Positions 6,352 to 13,714 of a stretch of DNA of 17,992 nucleotides are shown piece by piece. This DNA comes from CAZOOR01 sp964581505 (GTDB lineage: Bacteria > Bacteroidota > Ignavibacteria > Kapaibacteriales > UBA2268), in NCBI GenBank assembly GCA_964581505.1, contig CAZOOR010000058.1, forward strand, positions 1-17,992, in the 5' to 3' direction. The notes beneath the pieces were generated by a model. That model ran no database searches, was not told where the DNA came from, and saw only the letters and a program-made list of their open reading frames with translations. A program made the translations under genes and the position numbers. Positions within the stretch are counted from its first letter, which is position 1, and every line of letters starts with the position of its first letter.

Positions 6352-8931
6352 TTACCGAAAATCACTACTGCGTTGTTCCCATTTCAAATCTTGGAGCAAT
6401 GGCGATTTGATATTAAATCGCAAATAGAAACCTTTGCTGTAACCGGTCGGATACCAAGAAATATTGAGTTCCCAGCAGTGCATATCTTTATGAATATTAA
6501 TTATAGGCGATACCATTTCATATTTCAATAAATCAAACTGCACGGAACCGTTAAAGTCCCAAGTAGGTGTGATTTTAAATGTAAAGTTTGTGCCGACTGT
6601 AAATGCTTGTGTTTCGTTATTAATTGTTTGTTTATTATACGAGTAGTTAAAATTCAACGAAAGAGACCAAGGTAAACTGAATTTCGAGTAGCCGGGGCTA
6701 TGGTCGCCGAAGAAATCAAAAGTTTGTTCTTTAGCATTCATACGTCTTGCAAAGCGTTCCCCCAGCCCAATACTATCTTCTTGGGCAATGTCCCGAGACG
6801 GCAACGAGGTAAATGCACCTTCCGAGCTAAATCCGGTCGAAAGGGATAAACTTAGCGATGTCATTCTTGCAAACCCTTTGTTTACACTGAGCAGCAAATC
6901 ATCAGTCGGAATAACATTTTTATTAGCATCAAGAACTTCATCATATAAGGTAAACATAGAACTACCACTAAAATTCATACCCGGCAATGTAGTTGAATGA
7001 AAACTAAGACTAATATCGCTCCAAGGTCTGAAATCCTTGGCAAAGTCATAATTCCCGTTTATATTAAACGATAATATATCTACTGTTTTGTCCTCAAGGC
7101 TATCCCCCTGAGCAATTTTCATTGCAATATTATTAATGAAAGAGTAATTAAGCGCCCCTGAAAACTTATTCGAGGCAATACCGCCACCGTCATCTCTATA
7201 TGTGGAATACTCCACTGTTTTCTTTGTTACCGGATTATAGTATGAGTCATAGAAGCCTAATTCGGGGTTTCCTTGGTCGGGACGAAATGAAAAAGAAAAA
7301 TTAGGTTGCAATGTGTGGCGTATGGCATTAATGCCAAATATCTTTGGCTTTGCAATGCCGTAAATACGTGTGGACATAGCAATACCGGCATTATAAGTAT
7401 ACTCCGTAAAAAAGCCGTGTTTATAATTGGTTTTCTCTGTCGTATCCTTCATATCCAAATATCTGTGTGCCTTACGAAAATAATTATTCAATGAAAAATT
7501 GAAATAGGGCGTAAATGTGAAATACGATAGTTTGGGCAATGTAATTGACAGACGTGGATTATGTGTGATTTTTGATGACCATGAATTATTCGTATCTCTT
7601 TTTGTAACACCATTTTCTGTCCGTACAACAATGTCGCGCTTATCCGTATAAGAAACACTTCCGTTGTATGACAAGCTTATATCTCGCAACCAACTGTCGG
7701 AAGCAACCATTGATTTGAACGGTGAATAGCGGGGCAATGAAAATGACAGCGAGGGAGATTGCGTATATGAATTTGATATAATATTCTGTGTGCGGCTGTA
7801 TGTTGCCGAAAAACTTGAACCATTATCAAATGATTTACTATACGAAGCATTCGATGTAATAGATTGTACTTGCCGAGCATTGGGATTCCACTGTGTATTT
7901 CTATTGAAATCCTGAGATGAGAAATTTAAGTTTGCCGTTATTTGCTCTTGAGGAGAAAATAAATGATTGTGCTTGAACCTTAATTTCCAGTTCTTAGCAA
8001 AATCCTCCTCGGAATTAAAACGTGAACGCCCGTATTCCAACTCCAACTCTCCGGCAAAAATATCCTGATATTTCCATTGAGTAAAATTCTTCATTGTAAA
8101 TCCACCCTTTGAATAGAAATCGGCTGTAAACCTTGTGTCATAGTAATCGCTGAGAGCAAGATATACACCGAAGTTCTCGAAAGAAACACCTCTATTTTGT
8201 GAAAAATAAAAAGAAGGAATTATAATTCCCGATTGTCGTCCGTTCTGCAAAGTAAAGAACATACCGAATGGAACAACAAAAAGCGGTATATCCTCCACAT
8301 AAAAAATTATCGGGTCAACGAAAACACGGTCTTTGACTATGACCTCCATCTTCGGTGAACCAAAGTAGTAATGCGGGTGCGGTGCATCACAAGTAGTAAA
8401 GCGTCCATTCTTTAGGCATAGTTCGGTCGGTGATTTTTTCTTAATTTTTTCCGCAAAATAAAAACCGTTATCAACTTCCGTTTCACCAAAAACAATTGAG
8501 CCTTTTTGGCTTTTAAAATTATAGTCGATAATTTTTCCGTAAAAAGTTTCGCCTTTATCACTGAACTGCGGATAACCGGTAATAATACCCGATGTATCCT
8601 CGGAACCCTCTGCGTGCAATTTATTGCTATTGAAATCTATTTCAATTATTTCCGCTTTTAGATTCTGCTGACTATAAAGAACATTTGCCTTACCTCTCAA
8701 TCTCATTCTCTTTGCTTTTACATTAAACACAACTGTATCGCTTGCCGAATATGTAACAACAGTGTCCAAACCCGACTTGGCAACATTACGAACCGGTGCA
8801 ATTGTAATTTTGTCCGTTGAATCAACTTGATTGGAGTATATAGCAAGCGAATCGGGCTGTGCAATAAGTCCGATACTTCCTGCGAAAAAGAAGATATAAA
8901 AAAAAATCAATATATAAGTATTTCTAATCAA
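6352..8931 (-). CDS. lptD: LptD-like outer-membrane LPS assembly protein
   Basis: This is the outer-membrane beta-barrel that inserts lipopolysaccharide into the outer leaflet. The 859-residue protein starts with a hydrophobic signal peptide (about residues 4-24, ending near GLIAQ). An OstA/LptA-like jelly-roll follows (about 60-180), with repeated short strands such as VFNVKAKRMRLRGKANVLYS and the cysteine pair in LKNGRFTTCDAPH. The remainder has many alternating aromatic strands typical of a barrel. The length fits the Bacteroidota/Chlorobiota form. The start is TTG at 8931, immediately after the TGA of the upstream lipoprotein gene and in the same frame. No other start would keep the signal peptide, because the next Met is near residue 76. 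An AAGGA lies 11 bases before it. Confidence in the family is high; in vivo cargo is inferred. Confidence 0.9.
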   Translation of the reverse strand: MIRNTYILIFFYIFFFAGSIGLIAQPDSLAIYSNQVDSTDKITIAPVRNVAKSGLDTVVTYSASDTVVFNVKAKRMRLRGKANVLYSQQNLKAEIIEIDFNSNKLHAEGSEDTSGIITGYPQFSDKGETFYGKIIDYNFKSQKGSIVFGETEVDNGFYFAEKIKKKSPTELCLKNGRFTTCDAPHPHYYFGSPKMEVIVKDRVFVDPIIFYVEDIPLFVVPFGMFFTLQNGRQSGIIIPSFYFSQNRGVSFENFGVYLALSDYYDTRFTADFYSKGGFTMKNFTQWKYQDIFAGELELEYGRSRFNSEEDFAKNWKLRFKHNHLFSPQEQITANLNFSSQDFNRNTQWNPNARQVQSITSNASYSKSFDNGSSFSATYSRTQNIISNSYTQSPSLSFSLPRYSPFKSMVASDSWLRDISLSYNGSVSYTDKRDIVVRTENGVTKRDTNNSWSSKITHNPRLSITLPKLSYFTFTPYFNFSLNNYFRKAHRYLDMKDTTEKTNYKHGFFTEYTYNAGIAMSTRIYGIAKPKIFGINAIRHTLQPNFSFSFRPDQGNPELGFYDSYYNPVTKKTVEYSTYRDDGGGIASNKFSGALNYSFINNIAMKIAQGDSLEDKTVDILSFNINGNYDFAKDFRPWSDISLSFHSTTLPGMNFSGSSMFTLYDEVLDANKNVIPTDDLLLSVNKGFARMTSLSLSLSTGFSSEGAFTSLPSRDIAQEDSIGLGERFARRMNAKEQTFDFFGDHSPGYSKFSLPWSLSLNFNYSYNKQTINNETQAFTVGTNFTFKITPTWDFNGSVQFDLLKYEMVSPIINIHKDMHCWELNISWYPTGYSKGFYLRFNIKSPLLQDLKWEQRSSDFR

Positions 8932-9669
8932 TCAATCGAATTTCCTTATTTTAGCCGATGACGGTAAATTGAATATAAACGGTTTATCAAACTTTTCATT
9001 TATAAAAATATCCGAATTTCTGACAGTAACAGAAGCAGATAATTTCGGAAATCCGAATTTTATGGTATTTGCAATATAATACTCATCATATTCTTCATAG
9101 TCCGAATATGTAACATTTAGTATTATCGTACCGTCAATTATTTTTCTTTGCTGTTGAATAACTGTATTCATACCCTTATCCAGCAAGACATAATCAATAA
9201 ATCCCTGTTGTTCGGATTTATATAATAATTTGTTCTCAGAATTATAACCATCATCAAGTATAAAAGTTTCAATCTTCTGCGCCGGCTCACATCTCAAAAA
9301 TGAAGCAAAGTCTTCAAATGACAATGGCAAGTTCATAGCAAGATTGAAATTCTTTGCCGATGGGGTACCTTCAAATCCTTCCGAAGTAAATATATTATAA
9401 AAACGGAAATAATCAGGTCTTGCATATAATCTGCCGACAAGTATAGAAAGAGGTCCATAAGCCTCGAACCTGATTGAATCTTTCTTTGCCAACTTCAAGG
9501 CAAACGAAAAACTTTGATTTAAATTAGGGAAATTTGTTGATATTCTTCCTTTTAATCGAATGTTTTTCATATCGCTTTTTGTGCTAAGCGGATTGTAATT
9601 CATATTTTTCTTAACTGTGGCGCAAGAATTTATGAATAGAAGCGAAAAAAATATTATTATATATTTCAT
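8932..9669 (-). CDS. Lipoprotein with DUF4292-like (LolA/LolB-like) domain
   Basis: This 245-residue protein has a short hydrophobic signal and a lipobox ending FINSC, so it should be cut before C16 and lipid-anchored. The mature part begins with KNIRLKGRISTNF and continues through pairs of beta-strands (FALKLAKKDSIRFEAYGPLS, TIILNVTYSDYEEYDEYYIAN). This matches the half-barrel pattern of DUF4292 proteins, which as I recall are grouped with LolA/LolB lipoprotein carriers. It is the first gene of a two-gene transcript with lptD and abuts it with no gap, which suggests a role in outer-membrane biogenesis. The exact function is unknown. The ATG at 9669 has only a weak ribosome site. It is divergent from queD. 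Confidence 0.75.
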   Translation of the reverse strand: MKYIIIFFSLLFINSCATVKKNMNYNPLSTKSDMKNIRLKGRISTNFPNLNQSFSFALKLAKKDSIRFEAYGPLSILVGRLYARPDYFRFYNIFTSEGFEGTPSAKNFNLAMNLPLSFEDFASFLRCEPAQKIETFILDDGYNSENKLLYKSEQQGFIDYVLLDKGMNTVIQQQRKIIDGTIILNVTYSDYEEYDEYYIANTIKFGFPKLSASVTVRNSDIFINEKFDKPFIFNLPSSAKIRKFD

Positions 9670-9771
9670 AATTCTTTATTAAAATTGTATTTTTAAATAA
9701 GTTTAAAAATAAATATAAATAATTAATTGCAAATAACTTCTCTCTATTTAGAGGAACAGGGGAAATTACAA

Positions 9772-10209
9772 ATGTTATACGTTACAAAAGCAGTAGAATT
9801 TTCAGCGGCACACAGATTGTTCAATCCTGAAAAATCAAACGAAAGCAATGAATCGGTTTATGATAAGTGTAACAACTTTTACGGACACGGGCATAACTAT
9901 CGCGTGGAAGTAACTGTTGTCGGCAAGCCCGCTCCCGATACGGGATATGTAATTGATTTGAAACGGCTAAAGGAAATTATTGTGCAGGAAATAATTAATA
10001 AATGCGACCATAAGCATTTGAACTTTGATGTAGATTTTCTAAAAGGCATTATCCCTACAATGGAAAACTTATCAATTGTCTTTTGGAATATTTTGGAAAA
10101 CAAACTACCGAAAGGTAAATTACACCGAATAAGAATTTACGAAACACAAAACAGTTTTGTCGATTACTATGGTGAGCCTGTTGAAGTAAAACAATTTAAA
10201 TATGAATAG
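9772..10209 (+). CDS. queD: 6-pyruvoyltetrahydropterin synthase / 6-carboxytetrahydropterin synthase family protein
   Basis: The family converts dihydroneopterin triphosphate to 6-carboxytetrahydropterin (queuosine pathway) or 6-pyruvoyltetrahydropterin (biopterin pathway). From the ATG at 9772 the protein has 145 residues. Zinc ligands are H14, H39 and H41; the catalytic set is C33, D79 and H80; E124 sits in the substrate pocket. All are offset by exactly nine from the rat PTPS residues as I recall them. The motif CNNFYGHGHNY has five residues between Cys and His, as in animal PTPS, whereas E. coli QueD has a shorter spacing. I chose 9772 because AGGGGA lies eight bases upstream. A TTG at 9727 would add 15 unlikely residues. 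folE follows after 10 bases and makes its substrate. The symbol reflects the common bacterial annotation; a true PTPS role is possible. Confidence 0.88.
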   Translation: MLYVTKAVEFSAAHRLFNPEKSNESNESVYDKCNNFYGHGHNYRVEVTVVGKPAPDTGYVIDLKRLKEIIVQEIINKCDHKHLNFDVDFLKGIIPTMENLSIVFWNILENKLPKGKLHRIRIYETQNSFVDYYGEPVEVKQFKYE

Positions 10210-10219
10210 GAAATAAATA

Positions 10220-10909
10220 ATGACAATGGAACCTTTAAACGATATTAATCCCGATGAATTTATTTATTCGCAAAAGAACAAATGGAACGAACTGCTCTTT
10301 GACAGCAACGGGAATATGGAACTAAGCCTCAATGAACGCGAAGCGATGATAGAACGTTTGGAAGAAAAATTTATCGAAGTAATGGAAATTCTCCGTATTT
10401 CGCGCAATGACCCGAACAGCACGGACACACCCAAACGCATTGCAAAAATGTATGTCAATGAATTGCTTGCAGGTAGATACGAGAAACCGCCCGATATGAC
10501 AATATTTCCGAATAGAAAAAAAGTTGACGAACTTATTATTAGTCGCGGGATAACAGTTATGTCAATCTGTTCACATCACTTCCAACCGATTAGCGGTGAA
10601 TGTGCAATAGGCTATATTCCGGGCGATTATGTGTTTGGTCTATCCAAGCTAAGCCGTATAGTCAATTGGTTTGCCCGCCGCGGACAGATTCAAGAAGAGC
10701 TAGGCGAACAAATTGCCGATTTCATTGAGGAAACGATTCACCCGCGCGCTTTGGGGGTTGTAATCAAAGCAAAGCATTATTGTATGATTGCCCGTGGTGT
10801 ACAGGGTAGCGAAGCCCGCTCACTAATGGTTACTTCGGTTATGCGAGGATTATTGCTCAATGATTTTAATCTTAGAAATGAATTCCTAAAACTTATTGAC
10901 AGAGAGTAA
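10220..10909 (+). CDS. folE: GTP cyclohydrolase I
   Basis: The enzyme converts GTP to 7,8-dihydroneopterin triphosphate, the entry step for folate, queuosine and biopterin. The 229-residue product has the zinc ligands C117, H120 and C188 and the catalytic H119 in CSHH, each seven residues on from its E. coli counterpart (C110, H113, C181, H112). The stretch GYIPGDYVFGLSKLSRIV and the C-terminal QGSEARSLMVTSVMRG also match the family. About 35 poorly conserved residues precede the core. The ATG at 10220 has AGGA eight bases upstream. It sits between queD and rnhB with gaps of 10 and 9 bases, so the three are one operon. Pairing with queD suggests dedicated pterin flux beyond folate alone. Confidence 0.96.
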   Translation: MTMEPLNDINPDEFIYSQKNKWNELLFDSNGNMELSLNEREAMIERLEEKFIEVMEILRISRNDPNSTDTPKRIAKMYVNELLAGRYEKPPDMTIFPNRKKVDELIISRGITVMSICSHHFQPISGECAIGYIPGDYVFGLSKLSRIVNWFARRGQIQEELGEQIADFIEETIHPRALGVVIKAKHYCMIARGVQGSEARSLMVTSVMRGLLLNDFNLRNEFLKLIDRE

Positions 10910-10918
10910 GCAAAAACT

Positions 10919-11563
10919 ATGAAGTCCAAAAAGCAATATCCGAATTTCAAACTGGAGCGTAAGTTTTGGAAAAAGAACTTAATTGTTGCCGGTGTTGATG
11001 AAGCCGGCAGGGGCTGTCTCGCAGGTCCTGTTGTTGCCGCCGCTGTGATTTTCAAAGATACTGAAGTAGCCGACATAGGTATTAACGATTCAAAAATGCT
11101 AACTCCTCAAAAACGAGATGAACTCTATGATATAATCAAGCAACATGCACTAACATATTCCGTTGCGTTTATTGATAATAATAGAATTGATGAAATCAAT
11201 ATATTAAACGCAACTTTCGAGGCAATGAACAAGGCAATAGCAGAACTAAAAGTTGAACCCGAACATCTTCTAATAGACGGAAACCGCTTTCGCGGTTCAT
11301 ATTTGCCCTATTCTACCGTAATTGGGGGCGATGGTATAAGCATTTCTATTGCGGCGGCATCTATACTTGCTAAGGTTGAGCGCGATAGATATATGATGAA
11401 CAAGGCTCACAAGAAATGGCCCCAATATTTATTTGAAAATCATAAGGGCTATGGTACAAAGAAACATTTCGAAATGCTTGCCGAGTATGGACACTGTCCC
11501 ATTCACAGACTTTCGTTTCTAAAAAAAGGGAAATCCAAACAAACAGAACTCTTTACCGATTAA
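10919..11563 (+). CDS. rnhB: Ribonuclease HII
   Basis: RNase HII cuts the RNA strand of RNA-DNA hybrids and nicks at single ribonucleotides left in DNA. The 214-residue protein has the family signature AGVDEAGRGCLAGPVVAAAVI, with D27 and E28 as metal-binding catalytic residues. A further acidic site lies in LLIDGNRF, and the conserved HKGYGTKKH comes near the C-terminus. The length is typical. It is the last gene of the queD-folE-rnhB run and has only a weak ribosome site. Its link to the pterin genes is probably just co-transcription. The hairpin at 11688-11720 could end this transcript as well as the convergent thiolase transcript. Confidence 0.96.
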   Translation: MKSKKQYPNFKLERKFWKKNLIVAGVDEAGRGCLAGPVVAAAVIFKDTEVADIGINDSKMLTPQKRDELYDIIKQHALTYSVAFIDNNRIDEINILNATFEAMNKAIAELKVEPEHLLIDGNRFRGSYLPYSTVIGGDGISISIAAASILAKVERDRYMMNKAHKKWPQYLFENHKGYGTKKHFEMLAEYGHCPIHRLSFLKKGKSKQTELFTD

Positions 11564-11687
11564 TTATTTATTGCAAATTTATTTAGTCATTTACGTCAAT
11601 TTCTCTATTATTTTTTGCATATACAATCAATTATTAGTAATTGTTTTGTACAGATATTCCCGAAATAATTGTTGATGCCCTTAATAC

Positions 11688-11720
11688 AAAGAGAGAGCCG
11701 CAGAATACGACCCTCTCTTT
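11688..11720. terminator. Bidirectional terminator between rnhB and the thiolase gene
   Basis: AAAGAGAG (11688-11695) pairs with CTCTCTTT (11713-11720) around a 17-base loop. Both flanks are A/T-rich, and minus-strand reading continues TTTGTATT. It lies 20 bases past the thiolase stop and 125 bases past the rnhB stop, between two convergent genes, so it can serve either direction. Confidence 0.7.
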
Positions 11721-11740
11721 AATAAATTAAAATATAAAAT

Positions 11741-12913
11741 TTACAACATTTCAATAATCATTGCACTGGCTTCACCACCACCAATACATAATGTAGCCAA
11801 TCCGTATTTTGAACCTTTGCGTTTCATTGCATATATTAACGTAGTCAAAACTCTTGCCCCCGATGCACCTATTGGATGTCCGAGAGATACCGCCCCACCG
11901 TGTATATTGATTTTGTCATAAGATATATTGAGTTCTTTTGCGGCAACCATAGGGACAACAGCAAAGGCTTCATTAATCTCAAACAAATCAATATCTTCAA
12001 GTTTCATATTGGCTTTGGCAAGTACTTTGTTTATTGCCTGAACCGGTGCCGTAGTAAACCAATCCGGCTCCTGAGCATGTGATTCGTGAGCAATAATTTT
12101 TGCAAGAGGTTTAATGCCGAGTTCATCTGCTTTTTTATCCGAAGCAACTACCAATGCAGAAGCACCGTCATCAATCGAAGAGGCATTAGCCGCTGTTACC
12201 GTTCCGTCTTTTTTGAAAACAGTTCTCAATGATTTTATTTTATCAAAGTTTACTTTTGCGGGTTCTTCATCGGTATCAACTACAATAGTACCTTTTCTCC
12301 CTTTAATTTCTACAGGAATAATTTCATCTTTGAACCAGCCCTTCTCTTGTGCTTCAATTGCTCGCTTGTAACTCATTATTGCAAACTCATCTTGCTCATC
12401 ACGAGTAAAATTACACTCTTCAGCACACAATTCGCCTGCATTACCCATGTGGATTTGTTTGTATACGTCCCAAAGACCGTCATTAATCATCATATCGACA
12501 AGTTCTCCGTTACCCATACGATAACCGCTACGTGCCTTTGGCAGAATATACGGAGCATTTGTCATAGACTCCTGACCACCTGCAACAACTATTTCCGCAT
12601 CGCCGCAACGAATAGCTTGGTCAGCAAGCATTACTGATTTCAAGCCGCTTCCACAGACTTTATTAATAGTCATACAGGGAACACTGTTAGGTAAACCGGC
12701 ATAAATTGCCGCTTGGCGTGCAGGTGCTTGTCCGACCCCACCTTGCAATACATTGCCCATAATAACTTCGCTAATATCTTCCGGATTGACGCCTGCCTTG
12801 CTGACTGCGGCTTTAATTGCGACAGCTCCGAGTTGTGGTGCTTTAAGTGCCGAGAGTGAGCCGAGATAAGCTCCGATTGGTGTTCTTACTGCTGATAAAA
12901 TTACTGTACTCAT
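11741..12913 (-). CDS. Acetyl-CoA C-acetyltransferase (thiolase)
   Basis: This thiolase condenses two acetyl-CoA to acetoacetyl-CoA, or cleaves it in the reverse direction. From the ATG at 12913 it has 390 residues, the standard size. The nucleophile is C87 in NKVCGSGLKSV, H346 lies in GHPIGASG, and the second cysteine is C376 in CIGGGEASA. Each is two short of the Zoogloea numbering as I recall it. NEAFAVVP is also present. The frame stays open to 13075, but those extra 54 residues are unlike any thiolase and cover the terminator of the upstream gene, so the MSTVILSAVRTP start is right. GAAAGG lies upstream, rather distantly. Its neighbours suggest use in fatty-acid or leucine-derived acetoacetate metabolism. 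Small-chain specificity is inferred from overall similarity. Confidence 0.94.
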   Translation of the reverse strand: MSTVILSAVRTPIGAYLGSLSALKAPQLGAVAIKAAVSKAGVNPEDISEVIMGNVLQGGVGQAPARQAAIYAGLPNSVPCMTINKVCGSGLKSVMLADQAIRCGDAEIVVAGGQESMTNAPYILPKARSGYRMGNGELVDMMINDGLWDVYKQIHMGNAGELCAEECNFTRDEQDEFAIMSYKRAIEAQEKGWFKDEIIPVEIKGRKGTIVVDTDEEPAKVNFDKIKSLRTVFKKDGTVTAANASSIDDGASALVVASDKKADELGIKPLAKIIAHESHAQEPDWFTTAPVQAINKVLAKANMKLEDIDLFEINEAFAVVPMVAAKELNISYDKINIHGGAVSLGHPIGASGARVLTTLIYAMKRKGSKYGLATLCIGGGEASAMIIEML

Positions 12914-13031
12914 ATAATATTTGCCTTTCAATAGGTTTATAAATTTGCTTTGTTGTTTTGTCAATTGTTTAGAACTTTTAAATAAAGAAATATTTTGATA
13001 ATTAACAAATAAATTATTTTTGAAATAGAAA

Positions 13032-13061
13032 AAACCCGATTGAAAATATTCGACCGGGTTT
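13032..13061 (-). terminator. Rho-independent terminator of the GYD-domain gene
   Basis: AAACCCG (13032-13038) pairs perfectly with CGGGTTT (13055-13061) around a 16-base loop. On the minus strand the stem runs into a six-T tract. It lies 22 bases past the GYD gene stop and 118 bases upstream of the thiolase start, so the two genes are probably separate transcripts. Confidence 0.8.
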
Positions 13062-13083
13062 GCAAGTTTAAACAATATTTCTA

Positions 13084-13392
13084 TTAATCATTAGGAGTTA
13101 GGGATTTTATTAAATCCAAATAATCCATATACGGTATGGCTGTTAGGCTCTGCGCTTCAATAGCTCCGAACTCTCGACTGATGAGGGATACTTTTGCCGC
13201 GGACATCTCGTCTGGTGCTTCATAAATATCCATAAAATCATACTGCCCCAGCAAGGCATAGTGAGCAGTAAATTTTACATCAGGGCATTTTGATTTTACT
13301 TCATTTAGCCAGCTCTGCCCTTGTAATGTCCTGCTTTGGATATTTTTAGTTAGCTCGGGCGAAAGCTTTGTCAGCAAAATAAATGTTTTCAT
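13084..13392 (-). CDS. GYD domain-containing protein
   Basis: This small protein of 102 residues matches the GYD family, whose function is not known to me. Visible family features are the opening MKTFILLTKLSPE, the central GQYDFMDIYEAPDEMSAAKV (which holds the G-YD signature as GQYDF) and a beta-rich ferredoxin-like pattern. It has no signal peptide or membrane segment. I chose the ATG at 13392 because GAGGA lies eight bases upstream. An in-frame extension to 13539 would add 49 lysine- and isoleucine-rich residues with no family match. It stands alone between ftcD and the thiolase, with its own terminator. It may act as a small metabolite-binding or monooxygenase-like protein, but that is only a fold-based guess. 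Confidence 0.82.
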   Translation of the reverse strand: MKTFILLTKLSPELTKNIQSRTLQGQSWLNEVKSKCPDVKFTAHYALLGQYDFMDIYEAPDEMSAAKVSLISREFGAIEAQSLTAIPYMDYLDLIKSLTPND

Positions 13393-13645
13393 TTGAACAC
13401 TCCTCAATATTTGTGATGAAATAGACACTGCATATAAAAGTAACTCATTCTTAGCAAAAATACAAATATTTTTTCTTTTCGTTTTTTTAATAGTATTACT
13501 TTGAACAGCCGTTTCCCAACACACCTTAACCCTAATCATTTATTGGGTGGCTTGCATTTATTATACTACCAATTGAACCGAAAAACAATAACCCTAATTA
13601 TTACAGCACAACAAATTTATTCACGTAGTTCTATATCAATAATAA

Positions 13646-13682
13646 AAGAGGCTGTCCTATTTAACTTGTGAGACAGCCCCTT
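13646..13682 (-). terminator. Rho-independent terminator of ftcD, copy 1 of a repeated hairpin
   Basis: An 11-position stem with one mismatch is formed by 13646-13656 and 13672-13682, with GGCTGTC pairing to GACAGCC at its core and a 15-base loop. On the minus strand it ends in CTCTTTTATTATT, 32 bases past the ftcD stop. Stem and loop are nearly identical to the terminator at 17732-17768 on the other strand (26 of 29 bases across the core). Confidence 0.85.
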
Positions 13683-13714
13683 ATAATATTAATATTCGCT
13701 TTTGTGTTATTTTT

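Noticed and set aside
8932..8934. Recoded TGA fusing the lipoprotein and LptD into one protein
   Set aside because: A signal peptide begins right after the TGA, and panD ends at a TGA at the family's normal length, so TGA acts as stop here.
9727..9771. TTG start for queD at 9727
   Set aside because: It adds 15 residues not found in the family, and the ATG at 9772 has AGGGGA at proper spacing.
13393..13539. 49-residue N-terminal extension of the GYD protein
   Set aside because: It is lysine-rich, low-complexity and has no family match. The ATG at 13392 has GAGGA eight bases upstream.
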